A stretch of DNA of 64,000 nt from Marsupella aquatica (taxonomy: Eukaryota > Marchantiophyta): contig OZ316897.1 of assembly GCA_973895155.1 (NCBI GenBank), positions 12,214,001 through 12,278,000 on the forward strand, read 5' to 3'. The notes beneath the pieces were generated by a model. That model was not told where the DNA came from. It did not search any database and saw only the letters and a program-made list of their open reading frames with translations. The translations under genes were made by a program, and so were the position numbers. Numbering within the stretch: the first letter of the stretch is position 1; every line of letters begins with the position of its first letter. This document shows positions 1 to 10,330 of the stretch, in pieces.

Positions 1-208
1 TCTCTAATCCGGATATTCGAAGTAGAATGTCAAGCCGATGGAGAAATCTGTGTGGTCGCAGGCGGGTGCTCGGAAAAAAATGGATCCCGATCCTTTCAGC
101 TGGAGAAACCAAATCCTGGGGAACTAGATTACCCAACTGTGCTAAATAAATTCTCCAGAATCTCGCTATTCGAAGGAGATATATGTCAAGCATTTGACGA
201 GAAGCTAT
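1..208 (+). pseudogene. Gene A remnant, unit 1 (3' part only)
   Basis: This stretch matches 20793-21009 of unit 2, the second open segment of the plus-strand gene A. Here the reading frame is broken: bases are lost near position 30, so the frame that is open in unit 2 is not maintained. The first segment would lie left of the window. The product is not recognised. In unit 2 the segment is cysteine-bearing and ends in a TGA corresponding to about position 206. The sequence is almost identical to unit 4 at 56755-56966, which pairs units 1 and 4. Confidence 0.4.
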
Positions 209-1697
209 GACGTTCTGGTCGTCCAGGGACAGCAAATTTGGCAATTACAAAATATGCAAAAGGATCTGCTTATAGCCTGACGCAATAGACGAAGGTACGA
301 CTTACTACTTTAACAGAGATCGATAAGACCATGGACATAGAATCCAGACACAAATTATTGAAGAAAAAACAAGGACAGCAACCAAGTGAACTCACATGTC
401 GGTGCCATCCACGAGTAACGTAGGGTTCGGAGGGCTTCATGACAGCTTCTCCCATTGGCAAACACATTTCATGATTGTCCAATTGACCTCTCGGCATATC
501 ATTTCGAGAAACATTAATTCAGCAAGTCTGCCACCAAAGGACCGTCCAATAAAGCCCCAATTACTAAAGCTTTGCCTGGTTCTAAACTACGTGTAGTTTG
601 TATAGACCAAATAGATTAAGACCGGTCATTCTTTGCATTTGATTCTTCACTCTCCAAATCACAGTGCTTTTCCAAATTCCATCGACCTAAGTGGGGTTCC
701 TGTGATTGTGCGACAAAACTGCGTAAAGGCTTGTATTTGCATCCCAGGTTGATCGTTGCCCACTAATGAAGAGCATGTCACATTGGGGGAGGGGGAAATC
801 GAAATTCCTGTTACTAGCAATGAACAATTTCCTCCATTAGCTCCACCTATTGCCACTCGCGCCTGAAGCACCTGAAAGAGTAGACCGAGGTAATGTTAGT
901 TACTGCTTGTCTGCTCCACATAATAAAACAATTGTAAAGCACTCTGTAATTTCAGAAGCCATGCAATTATTCAGATGAGAAAAACACTGGCGGCTCTACA
1001 CTCGAACTCACGGAGGCGTCGTATTTTTGCTCAATGCTGTACTCAATTCCATGAAGCGACTAAAAATATATAAACCACACAATTCGTAGGATGGAATGCA
1101 AATAAATGTCTTCGTAAGTCAGATGGAGTTGAAACCGTCGGCCAAAAATCGAAGTTAGAGAATCAAACCAAATGCTCATTCAAATCTCCCCAGATCACTT
1201 ACAAGGGCAATCTTTCTTCGCTTCATCATTGTCTTTCAACATGAGAAAGCTCATTGAAAACAAGATGAACGATAAGGGTAGTCGCTTCACGGTTAGAGTC
1301 AACGCTTCCAGCTACTTGACTGGACAAAACAGAGACACGCAATTTGCTGCATGTAAAAATGCTCAAGATTGTCCACAAACACCGAGTATGGTCCAGAAAT
1401 CGCGGGTCTAGTAGACGGACATCCTGCCGACAAAACTCCTTCCACCAAGTGGATACCAAGTACTCACGACAACTATTAAAGGGAAATGAGAATTTCTGAG
1501 GGTTGCTCGAGCTCTACCTCACCACACCAAGTTGTTCTGGGTACAGTCCACGCGCTGAACGGCAGACTTCTAACTGTACCAATTTTGGCCCGAAAAGTCA
1601 TGTGTTCAGAGAGCCTTTCATACCACTTACACCAATGCGCTGCTACATCCTTAGCAGGCAGGCAGCAGTTGTGTGAATCTCTTAAGATCGACCAAGG
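209..1697. other. Unit 1 flank between gene A remnant and ROCO 3' end
   Basis: This block recurs in units 2 (21010-22453), 3 (43608-45086) and 4 (56967-58436). Positions 240-600 are a diverged second copy of gene A's first segment, so gene A contains an internal duplication. From 600 to 1697 several short minus-strand frames are open, for example around 659-871 and 1226-1459, and they recur in other units. The copies are so similar in DNA that shared open frames prove little. It could hold a 3' UTR or later exons of the ROCO gene. I see no convincing splice pair. Confidence 0.35.
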
Positions 1698-4600
1698 TTA
1701 CATGTCGTTAATCAGATTAGACTTCCTGAACTTCTGATGACAGTCGGTGCAGATCCAAACAACACCATGGAGAGAACCATCGTTGTATGCCAAACACACC
1801 TTTCGAAGTCCTAACTTCTCCTCGTAGGCCTCTGCTGTCAATTTTCCTACTAAATTAGTGATGGCTGCTCTACTCTTTCCATACAAATCCTGAGGGTTCA
1901 AAGGGGGACCAGTAGGATCAAGTCCCATGCCCTCAGTCATCAGCTTATTTAATTCTGGCATTGAGTACTCGGTGGCCCAGACGATTCCATCTAACACTGA
2001 TTTTCCTTGCTGTACTTGCTGGAAGTCGGGCAGTAGCAAACCCGCCCCAGGGGCTACGACATTCGCTGCAATTTTTGCAGAGATTAAGAGAACTGTGAGC
2101 GACACTTTGAGCCACGGGACAAGTGTTTTCAGGGCTGGCTTGAGGTCTGAAACAACCAGGCCCAGCTGGTCCTTGACTTGATGCGGTGTGTAACTATTGT
2201 ACCTGGCCTCACATGCAAATTGCAAACGAACATCGACACTTGGTGACAAAGCCTCCTTCAATGTAGCCCTTACACCAGAATCTCGTTTCCCCAAATAGAT
2301 GAGGTTTGGGCAGGTTCTGTCCTTGTCTTCTTTCAGAAATCTGTCAGTGTCTTGAAGCTTCCGAAACACCCTTTCCTGCTCCTTCAAAACCTCTGCAAAT
2401 CCCTCCACAAGCATCCTTTCAACATTCTTCACCTGCTTGTAGATGTTATCCTGATTGTTCATAATCTTATCCAGCTTCTCATCCATATTGTGCAGCTTTC
2501 TGTTAACAGTTGATAATCTTTGCATCTTCTCGGCAGTTGGGCTTGTAGGTGGATTCGCCATTTCAATGCCATCCGATGCTAGTGCCGGCTCCTCCACCTT
2601 GTCCCCGTCTGTTGAGATATCCGACTCCTCAGTTAACTCGGGTGGATAGATTCCTAGGGTGACAGCTTCCTGTAATCCTTGCCTCAAAACATTCAGGTCG
2701 TTCTTTGCTGACATAATCACATACTTTTTGTCCTTTGTGGAGAGCAGCTGATCTTCTGTTATTGCAGAATCATAGCCGACACGCCACTGCATTTTTCTTC
2801 CCATGCCATGCACTTGCACGCACTTCTTCACTTCAGCCACTTCCACATTTCTGTGCTTCATGTACCCTTCTTGTCTAGACTGGGAAACCGGCCAAGGCCA
2901 AACCACTTTCTGCACGTACCGAACCCCTCCACAAATCTCATTCCACAGGTCCAGGAGTATATTGACAAGGTCATCAGCCAGGTTCACTTGGCAATTTTTC
3001 CGTTGTATAACATCCATCTCGTCTTTCCTGAATTGCGGCTTCACCAAAATGCTGATCTCATCAAATGTGGGAGAGTACTTTTCGGTGTTAACCTCAATCC
3101 TTACGTTCATGTAATCCACTGTGAACGTCATGAAATACTTACCAGCAACAAAGTCATTGTCTAGGACATTTCCATTATTGAACTCTGGGCTCTGAGCAAG
3201 CTGAACCTGAAATCTATGCCACAAGGACATTGGTGCTAGAGTCATCTCCTTTTGCTGGTGCTGAATAGAGAAACCCATCACCCACTGCTCCTCTCCATCA
3301 TCATGTTTGCTTCTAGACGGCCACCCATCTTCAGGATCCAAATTCCCATCAATAAGAGACGGTATAAACAGTCTGTCGCCCTTGCCCTTGTAGCACAATC
3401 CCAACCATAGCAAGATAGCAATCAGATCTTCACAATCTTTGAGACCCCACGTAGCTTCAAAGAACTCCTTGAATGCATCCATTGAAATAGAACCTGTGGT
3501 TGCATCCAGTTTTCTTCTAAAGATGTGGTCGCCCTTTGTAAGCTTGACCATATCTTCAGAAAGGAACATATTTCCTATAATTTCCTTGCAGAACCAGTTC
3601 GGATTGAGGATAATAAGCTTTGGAGAAGGGATACCCCATTGAGCAGGAAAGCTCTTGTCAACGTTTATCAGGATTCCAGCTTGGTCCAGATATTTAGTTG
3701 CTGATAAAATTGCTTCGTGAGGCCAGTTCTCACGTGATTGCTCAACCTTCTCCACAAATTCGTCCCAACCTAGAACAGGGAACTCCTTCCTCGCCTCACT
3801 CCAAATAGGAAGCCTTTGTTGAATGACATCACAGATCTCGGGAACAATCTGTTCTTTAAGCAATGTTCTGGAATGTTCTAACAGACATGTTTTAAAACCA
3901 TTGACTTTCCCTCTTCTCCGAACATCCACTATAAAAAGATCAGTACGAACATCCAAAAGGCCAGTAAACTTTTTTCTCTTTTCCTTTAGCAGCACCTCCC
4001 AATCTTGGTTGTTTCTCTGTACCTGTTTATGTCCTCCCATGTTGTTCAGGACAACAAAGACATGTCGGGTTTGTCTGGTGGCCTCGTGGTAGCTCGATGC
4101 AATGTAACGTAACCAGTAATCAAGCTGTTTGTCGACCTCATTTGGTGGACAGCTGGAATTGCAAACAATGACAAATATGGTAGCTGCTCCTTGAGAGATG
4201 CTAGCTTTCCCATCTGAGAAACTTAGAGCGGGGAAGAAAGCATTGTGCACCAAATGATAATCTTCCTGTCCCGCCATGTCCCAAATGTGGAGTGTTATTG
4301 GGTTTTGATTTTTCCTCTTGCTGCCTTTGCTGCCGATTTTGGAGACATCAATGCCTCTTGTGCGGGCCTCCACGTGAGGCTTCCTTTCCCATGTCCCTAG
4401 TGATCGCCAAAGTGTCCTCTTCAATGTATGACAAAGTGTTGTCTTCCCAACTTTTGGATCCCCACAAAAATAAATCTTTCCAAAGGCAGCTGGGACCATG
4501 GAAGAGCCCGAGAGCCCCGCTAAAATATCCTGGTATCTGGTGTTGCGCTTCCATAGTTGCTCATATTGGCGTTCCAATTTTGGAAACATGAACCACTCAA

Positions 4601-5393
4601 ATTCCACTTTTACAGTGAGAGACTTGTTTAGGGCGAAAGCAGACACTAAAGCAGTGGCGCCTTCTTCAGAAGAGGTTGAAGTTCGCACATAAACGATCTC
4701 CAGTGAATCAAGGCGACCAGATTCAAGGGCCGCGACTAACGACATCAGGCCCACATCTGTGAAACGATTGTCATCAAGAGACAACGCTTGTAAATTTGGC
4801 ATGACGGTGCCGTCGCCATATTGGAAGGCGGTTGCCAGCGTATCCATGTCATCGTCATTGATGTCAGTCCCACTGAGCCAGAGAGTGGTCAACTTCTCCA
4901 AATTACCGGATTGAATTGCACGTCCAAGAGCTTCGACGCCTTTGGTTCCTACCGCGTTCCTATCAAAGTCAAGTTTCCTCAAAGATGGAAATTTTGCTGA
5001 AGCCAGAGCATTGCTGACTGCCTCACTACGATCGTCCTCTAACCCGGTTTGTTCAAGCGACAAAGCTTCCAATGCAGACATTTGACCAGTTGCCAGAGCC
5101 TCGGCAAGGATGAAGTGTCCACTCCCAATATCCTGGCGGTATAGGTTGATGTCTGCCACTTGCGACAGATTGCCGCCCTTGATGGCGTCGCGTAGTACCT
5201 CCATACTTCTAATGTAGATCCGACTGCTGCTGCCAGTGCTAGCCGCCTCAGGTGCGACTTCTTGACGCCCAGCCTGCTGCCCCGAACCGGATTTATCATC
5301 GGGGTGACGAAAGTGTTCCCCTCCTGTTCCCTGCGAGTCTTCTTGCCTAGACTCTCCACCCGTCACTCCATTCGCGCCCTCTCTTCGATCCAT
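1698..5393 (-). CDS. LRR-Roc-COR (ROCO-type) GTPase protein, copy 1
   Basis: Single uninterrupted frame of 1231 codons from the ATG at 5393, the start shared by copies 1-3 (begins MDRREG). The frame runs 14 codons further up, but copies 1 and 3 have stops above that. Order: Ser/Gly-rich N terminus (1-55); ribonuclease-inhibitor-like LRRs (about 60-262); Roc GTPase with P-loop GDPKVGKT (about 311-318) and G3 motif DMAGQE (about 372-377); COR domain (about 535-835), including ILNPNWFCKEIIGNM; acidic linker; predicted coiled coil (about 955-1025); hydrophobic stretch (about 1094-1123); C terminus with ICTDCHQKF. The usual G4 NKxD/THxD is replaced by NNMG. Roc-COR proteins are homodimeric GTPase switches; plant TORNADO1 is a distant comparator. 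No kinase domain is present. A receptor or signalling role is inference. Confidence 0.85.
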   Translation of the reverse strand: MDRREGANGVTGGESRQEDSQGTGGEHFRHPDDKSGSGQQAGRQEVAPEAASTGSSSRIYIRSMEVLRDAIKGGNLSQVADINLYRQDIGSGHFILAEALATGQMSALEALSLEQTGLEDDRSEAVSNALASAKFPSLRKLDFDRNAVGTKGVEALGRAIQSGNLEKLTTLWLSGTDINDDDMDTLATAFQYGDGTVMPNLQALSLDDNRFTDVGLMSLVAALESGRLDSLEIVYVRTSTSSEEGATALVSAFALNKSLTVKVEFEWFMFPKLERQYEQLWKRNTRYQDILAGLSGSSMVPAAFGKIYFCGDPKVGKTTLCHTLKRTLWRSLGTWERKPHVEARTRGIDVSKIGSKGSKRKNQNPITLHIWDMAGQEDYHLVHNAFFPALSFSDGKASISQGAATIFVIVCNSSCPPNEVDKQLDYWLRYIASSYHEATRQTRHVFVVLNNMGGHKQVQRNNQDWEVLLKEKRKKFTGLLDVRTDLFIVDVRRRGKVNGFKTCLLEHSRTLLKEQIVPEICDVIQQRLPIWSEARKEFPVLGWDEFVEKVEQSRENWPHEAILSATKYLDQAGILINVDKSFPAQWGIPSPKLIILNPNWFCKEIIGNMFLSEDMVKLTKGDHIFRRKLDATTGSISMDAFKEFFEATWGLKDCEDLIAILLWLGLCYKGKGDRLFIPSLIDGNLDPEDGWPSRSKHDDGEEQWVMGFSIQHQQKEMTLAPMSLWHRFQVQLAQSPEFNNGNVLDNDFVAGKYFMTFTVDYMNVRIEVNTEKYSPTFDEISILVKPQFRKDEMDVIQRKNCQVNLADDLVNILLDLWNEICGGVRYVQKVVWPWPVSQSRQEGYMKHRNVEVAEVKKCVQVHGMGRKMQWRVGYDSAITEDQLLSTKDKKYVIMSAKNDLNVLRQGLQEAVTLGIYPPELTEESDISTDGDKVEEPALASDGIEMANPPTSPTAEKMQRLSTVNRKLHNMDEKLDKIMNNQDNIYKQVKNVERMLVEGFAEVLKEQERVFRKLQDTDRFLKEDKDRTCPNLIYLGKRDSGVRATLKEALSPSVDVRLQFACEARYNSYTPHQVKDQLGLVVSDLKPALKTLVPWLKVSLTVLLISAKIAANVVAPGAGLLLPDFQQVQQGKSVLDGIVWATEYSMPELNKLMTEGMGLDPTGPPLNPQDLYGKSRAAITNLVGKLTAEAYEEKLGLRKVCLAYNDGSLHGVVWICTDCHQKFRKSNLINDM

Positions 5394-6000
5394 TGGATTA
5401 ACTCGATATCGTACCCTCCGACAGGTTCCCTCCACTTAATCGCACAAGCAGCTCTGTCGTCAATTGGTCCCAGGAAACCCAAGCGGATCAGTTTGATCCA
5501 GCCAGTCAATTGCCGCACTCAATCAATGATGGTCCTTGGTACCTGGTGATCGCACCTCCCACCAGGCTTTTTTTATCCTCCAGAATGGTGAAACAGCTAG
5601 AGCAAATTGATTCAGTTCGATGCCTCTCGAAGTCTCTCGAATCCCCGACTGTTGCCAATGCTGATTGGACCGGAGCAGGCCTTTTCTCCCACCAAGGTGT
5701 TGAGGAGAGTACAGAACCACCAGTAGCGCCTGAAGCCAGCTCGATTGGAACATGCAAGTCAATGTAATCGTCATTGATGTCGTGTTTCCAACGCTTTTGA
5801 TTTCTGGCAAACGCTGGACTCTTCATTTGCATGAGACAGACCTTCGACACTGCATTCGTGAAGACGTTTGGATCTGACTCAAAAAGAGGACAAAAGTTTG
5901 GGCTAGCAGCATTGATCGTGTAGACAAGGATTGTTTCAAGATGTTGTGAATGATCGATTGAAAATTGACCTACTACGCAAGCAGTTATTAACATATTCAA
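5394..6000 (-). promoter_or_regulatory. 5' flank of ROCO copy 1 with a conserved upstream open frame
   Basis: DNA immediately upstream of the ROCO start is kept in unit 2 (26144-26735) and partly in unit 3 (48768-49111). A minus-strand frame of 164 codons lies at 5506-6000, and unit 2 has a 153-codon counterpart (26274-26735). It has no family signature I recognise. It could be an upstream exon, a separate small gene or chance. Stops lie between it and the ROCO ATG in copies 1 and 3, so joining them would need splicing. No clear TATA box was found. Confidence 0.3.
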
Positions 6001-6002
6001 TC

Positions 6003-7003
6003 CTACGACAGAGGGAGACTTGGCTGATTACCGAGGCATTACTGACGCATGCTTTGCCGAATTGAGTAAGCTGAAATGGAACGATCCTGATCCCGGCATT
6101 GTTTCTGCCGCACAGGATGATCAACCAAAGAGTACAATTAATCAGCGGTGAAAATGGGAAATTGAAAGCTAAAATTCTCCAGGAGAATGTTGAGAGCTTG
6201 GTGGAGGCGCAGTTGGTGATGGGGGAAACATTCATCAAACCGAACTATCAAAGTTTAGTCATGATTGTTCTACCTAGGACACAGGATGTAAATAGAATCT
6301 ATAGATCGAGAGGATGACGACCCAATCCACAGGCCGCGTCCTTCTTAAGAATTCAGATTCGCAAGACAGATTAAACATTCAACATAGACAAGATGACTTA
6401 CCTGAACGAGAACATACTCGAGGAAATTTTCATCCGGGTTTTCATCCAGTCACGTTGAAAAACCAAAGCTTGCCTGAACACTGGCAGCAGCATTCAACTC
6501 GGAATGAGTTCACGCCTACAACCAAGCACATGGTGGCCGTATAGGAAGTCACTGCACAAGGAGTGGATGTGTCATGGAACCTTTCGTAGTCTTTGCGAAT
6601 TGATTACAACCAAGCACATGGTGGCCGTCTAGGAAGTCACTGCACAAGGAGTGGATGTGTCATGGAACCTTTCGTAGTCTTTGCGAATTGATTTTGGCCA
6701 TGGATGTGCCATGGATGTTGTACTAAGCACATTTCGTTGCTGATATGCCTGTCTACACAACCTAAGGGACAACTGACCCGCAAGCTTTAGAGACTTTGCT
6801 TCTGTTTAGTGAAGAGATCAATGTGAAATACCCGTTGCTTGATTCAGATAACTTCTCAGGCTGCCTTTTAGGTAGACTCATTTTACACCACTGGACTAGC
6901 GAAGCCACAGTCCCGTCTCTGGAAGCACGTGATGCATTTGTTGCAGAACAATATCCGATTTGGGGTTAAGTGACAAAGGCGATCAAAAGAGTAAAGCGGC
7001 AGT
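6003..7003 (+). pseudogene. Gene B remnant, unit 1 (divergent from ROCO)
   Basis: Several plus-strand open blocks match gene B in unit 2: an acidic segment at about 6003-6149, a second frame at 6099-6317, and a terminal segment at about 6795-7003. In unit 1 the terminal segment has an in-frame TAA at about 6967 (GGG TTA AGT region) where unit 2 reads on to its own stop at 27661. This copy is therefore decayed relative to unit 2. The family is not recognised. The remnant is transcribed away from the ROCO gene, so the two would share an upstream region. Confidence 0.35.
6518..6693. repeat. 88-bp direct tandem duplication
   Basis: The segment starting ACAACCAAGCACATGGTGGC occurs at 6518 and again at 6606, a period of 88 bp, with one visible substitution (GTA versus GTC before TAGG). 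Unit 2 has only one copy (near 27260), so the duplication happened after units 1 and 2 separated. Confidence 0.8.
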
Positions 7004-7760
7004 AAGGTGCCCGATTTGCAACCAACAGAACTAACTATTCCTCGACTTCAAAACTTCAGAGAGAACTTCAGGGACTCCTTCCATTCTGTGAACATTATAG
7101 TAAGAGACTTCTCTACTTCTGATGAGAATAGCTCGCCACAACAGTGATAGAGGAGGGTATGTCTGGATGCTGTAGAAGTACACTTCTAGGAGTAGATTCG
7201 ATGTGAACGCCAAAATAATATTCGAAGCGATGTTGTTGACCGAGCTATCCACGAGCTCACGAAGGACCTGTCCTTTATGATTGTGCTCCCGAACAGTAGT
7301 TCCAGACTTGCAGGCACCCTACAAAACTGTACATCGCATAGAGGTTCCGGTCAGCTTGGGAAACGGCAGAAGTGCAGAGAGTACCTCTCTCTACCGATGT
7401 CCTTAATAATCCAGTAGTAAGGTGTACCGGTGCAGCCTGATTTTAATTTCTTTTTTCTTGAACCCAAACCTTCTGACAAGTATAAGAAACCACTGTCCAA
7501 GCTAGTTTGACCGAATTTCAATTCTCCTATGTCAGCTCCGATTGAATTTTTAAGAGTAAGAGTAAGAGCAAGAGCTTGACAGGTACTTTACATGGTGCTT
7601 ACATTGTACTCTTGCGCTCCCAGAAATCGCCGGTGCGCTGTTGTAGCGTACAGTCGTGTAAATCCACAAATCCACAACAGTGTCACAGGAGTGTAACCGG
7701 TAATGCAGATCCCTGGCGTCCCGTTGAAACCCAAAGAGAGAGAACCAGAAAGGAGAGTGA
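7004..7760. other. Non-coding remainder of unit 1
   Basis: Matches unit 2 at 27662-27960 up to about 7320, then diverges. I see no gene. A short run of TAAGAG repeats lies near 7555-7575. Open frames here are short and unsupported. Confidence 0.3.
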
Positions 7761-7769
7761 GCAAGAGCA

Positions 7770-7898
7770 AGTCTCGCCACAACTTGCCAAGTTACTGTAG
7801 GGCCTAGCAAGTCAGGATTGGTGACAGAAATGGTCATATGGGTAAGGAGGAGTATTGGACCCGGTGGAATCTAGAGGGGCGGCAAAATAATAACTCAC
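7770..7898. repeat. SINE-like dispersed repeat, copy 1 (partial)
   Basis: First of nine copies of a roughly 170-bp repeat. Shared landmarks are ACTTGCCAAGTTACTGTAGG, a GGTGACC-GGTCAC hairpin, GGGCCCGGTGGAATCTAAAG and, in full copies, CTACCTAGTCTTCAG. This copy stops after the GGTGGAATCTA landmark. The hairpin block resembles a degenerate tRNA B-box, which suggests a tRNA-derived SINE; that is inference. Confidence 0.5.
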
Positions 7899-8051
7899 AT
7901 CGTACTTACTTTTAAAGAGCGAAGAGAAGCTAGTGTTGGGGACTAGGGTTTAGGGTGAGACGTGAGGATTTCAACTGGACTTATCCTATCGTCTGGCATG
8001 TACCTCTTTCAACACGTTAATAAAAAGCGCGGGACCCCACAATTAAAACGC

Positions 8052-8228
8052 TGGAATGGTGGGCTCCTGTGACAACTTGCCAAGTTACTGGAGGGCCTCG
8101 AAAGTCACTCTAATGACCGAAAAGGTCATGGGTTCTTAGGATGATTGGGCCCGGTGGAATCTAAAGGAGATGGGTGACGAAGAGCCCTACGTTAGGGTGG
8201 CAGCATGATTCTACCTAGTCTTCAGGGG
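8052..8228. repeat. SINE-like dispersed repeat, copy 2
   Basis: Full-length copy carrying all landmarks of the family, ending in CTACCTAGTCTTCAGGGG. It is the positional equivalent of 28133-28313 in unit 2, just left of the Mutator-like element, so it predates the unit duplication. Confidence 0.6.
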
Positions 8229-8261
8229 GCAAAGTACTACCAATCGAGGGATTTGCTTAAT

Positions 8262-8518
8262 CAGCTTTTTATCAACCTGTCTCCCTAAATCTCTAAGGTG
8301 TCCCCCACAACAAATTTACTTGCTTCCCTGCGCTCCATACCTTATACGGGTTAATACATTGTACCCCAACTTCGGGTTCCCAATGCCAGGTATCAAGGCT
8401 GATTGGCCCAGACTAACCCGCCCGAGTTCAGCTTCCCCCTCCTTGTGGCGGCCCGTTTTGGAAGCTGGCTTCGCTTCGCTTCAGACCCAGGAGGAAGCGC
8501 AGCCCGAGTACGCAGCCT
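8262..8518. mobile_element. Mutator-like TIR element, left arm only
   Basis: Starts CAGCTTTTTATCAACCTGTC right after TTTGCTTAAT (8252-8261). This is the same insertion point and sequence as the complete element at 28345 in unit 2. Homology continues to about 8518, then sequence switches to the block beginning AAACTTGCCTTGGGG. The right arm and right target duplication are missing, so this copy has been deleted or recombined. Confidence 0.65.
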
Positions 8519-10038
8519 AGAAACTTGCCTTGGGGAGACCTGAATTTCCCCCAGATTGTATTTCCCAGAGAACTACTGTATATATAGGCAATAGATTTCT
8601 GGATATTGCTGACAAATTTCAGGACCCCGGTTCAATTGGGATGCTTTCATGTCGTGTGACAGTCTCGAACTGTCCAGTCTAGTACAGCGAGGACGGGCCC
8701 AAACAATCAAAAGCTACTGTAAGTCGGCACGACTTGCCAAGTTACTGTAAGGCGTCGAAAGTCACGACTGGTGACCGAATAAGGTCACGGGTAGGTAAGA
8801 GGGATCACTGGGCCCTGTGGAATCTAAAGGGGATGGCAGCAGGGTTGCAGCATCACTCTACCTAGTCTTCAGAGTGGAAAAATATGGCACTCGTGGCAGC
8901 AAATCGTCAAAAAAATTCTCTTTTCAGTTGCGTTTGACAAACCTGGTACTCAATTGGAAGCTTCAACGTAAGTATCAGCTTCAAGAAGATTGGTCTTGCC
9001 TACTAGATTGTGATAGATTGTGAAGACTCTGCAAGGATTGGATTGATTGAGGTATGTACTTGATGGGACCCCACTGTGAAAAGTTTTACTTGGTAGGACC
9101 CCTGAGTGATCCGGACAGTTGATTGACCTTGAATCAACACACTTAAACCTTCGTGAATCCTATCAAGTAAAACTTTTCATTTTGGGGTTCTATCAAGCAA
9201 ATACCTCGATTGGATTGAATAGAATGATGATATCTTGTTCTTTATTTTACATGCCAGCGACGAACCCCAAAAACGATTTCGTTTGGAAGTCCCGCCTCCG
9301 TGGGTCCAGGACATCGAGTACAGTAGTGGAATCAAAGTTTTCTTGCACTAACTCCTGTAGGCAACAGGGAAATCCTCTGTATAGCCCCTTATCTGACTAG
9401 TCAAGATATCTGCCAGGAAAGACTCTACGAGAATTTTAGATTGAGCCTTTGCTTCCAACTTTCCTGGGAAATATGAGTAAATCACACTTCCGTACTCTGT
9501 CATCTCGCGTCCACAAATCCTACATGTTTTTTACCTCGGCCAATAGATTGTGAAGAGTTTGTAAGGAATATGATTTCATATATGGTTTTCTTTTTTCCTT
9601 CCATTCATGCAGTAAGATGATGATGTAGCTTTGGCAGTCGTGCCCCAGTGGGTCAAGGACATGGGATGGAAGCAAAATACAGGTTCCTTTGAATTGCTCA
9701 AAGGCGACGGAAACACCCCCTTCTTCCTTTTTCGTTGTTGAGCGGAAAGTTGAAAGAGAAACCATGTGTACTGCACGGGAGGAGGAGACTCAACGTTGGG
9801 GTTTGTGGTGGGGACGGGAGGAAGATTCTCAAGGAGAGTCCAAATCTTCGAAGTCAAGCAAAAGGCAACAAGCTTGGGGAGACCTTTGTTTGCCCCATAT
9901 TTTATTTCCCAGCGAACTTTAACTTCGTAATTTTAATGGAGTTGGAGACGGGAGTAAAGACAGAAAGAACAGAGCGATAGTGGTCCGTTGGGGATTCACT
10001 TTCGTTGAAACAACTGGAACATTAGAGCGAAATTGAAT
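8519..10038. other. Intergenic repeat block (with SINE-like copy 3 at about 8725-8875)
   Basis: About 1.4 kb of this block recurs at 49112-50330, and diverged versions lie at about 17,960-18,770 and 41,670-42,540. It has no long open frame in a consistent position. The SINE-like repeat at 8725-8875 has all landmarks. I see no gene here. Confidence 0.5.
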
Positions 10039-10330
10039 CTGCGCCGTTCAAACGAAATTTCTGTTATCAGCACTGAACAGTCTCCTCCATTGGCTCCATC
10101 TCTTGCCATTCGCGCCTGAAGCACCTGAAAGAGTAGACCGAGGTAGTGTTGGTTACCGCTTGTGTTGCTTCACGAAATGAAGCAATCGTAAAGCACTCTG
10201 GAATTTCATAAGCCATACAATTACTCAGATGAGAAAAAACATTGGCGGCTCCACACTCGACCTGACAGAGGCATCGTCTTTGTGCTCAATGTGTCGTCAA
10301 TTCCATGAAGCGACTAAACATATATATATA
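10039..10330. repeat. Orphan fragment of the ROCO repeat unit
   Basis: This short block matches about 830-1070 of unit 1 (and 21,600-21,850, 44,220-44,470, 57,590-57,810). Shared text includes CGCGCCTGAAGCACCTGAAA and GAAGCGACTAAA, and it ends in a TA run (10319-10332). No ROCO coding sequence adjoins it. It marks a fifth, almost completely lost unit or a dispersed fragment. Confidence 0.6.

Noticed and set aside
1927-4692. Plus-strand open frames antisense to ROCO copy 1 (and equivalents in copies 2-4), up to 134 codons
   Set aside because: They are mirror frames of a strongly supported coding sequence, have no domain signals, and change ends between copies.
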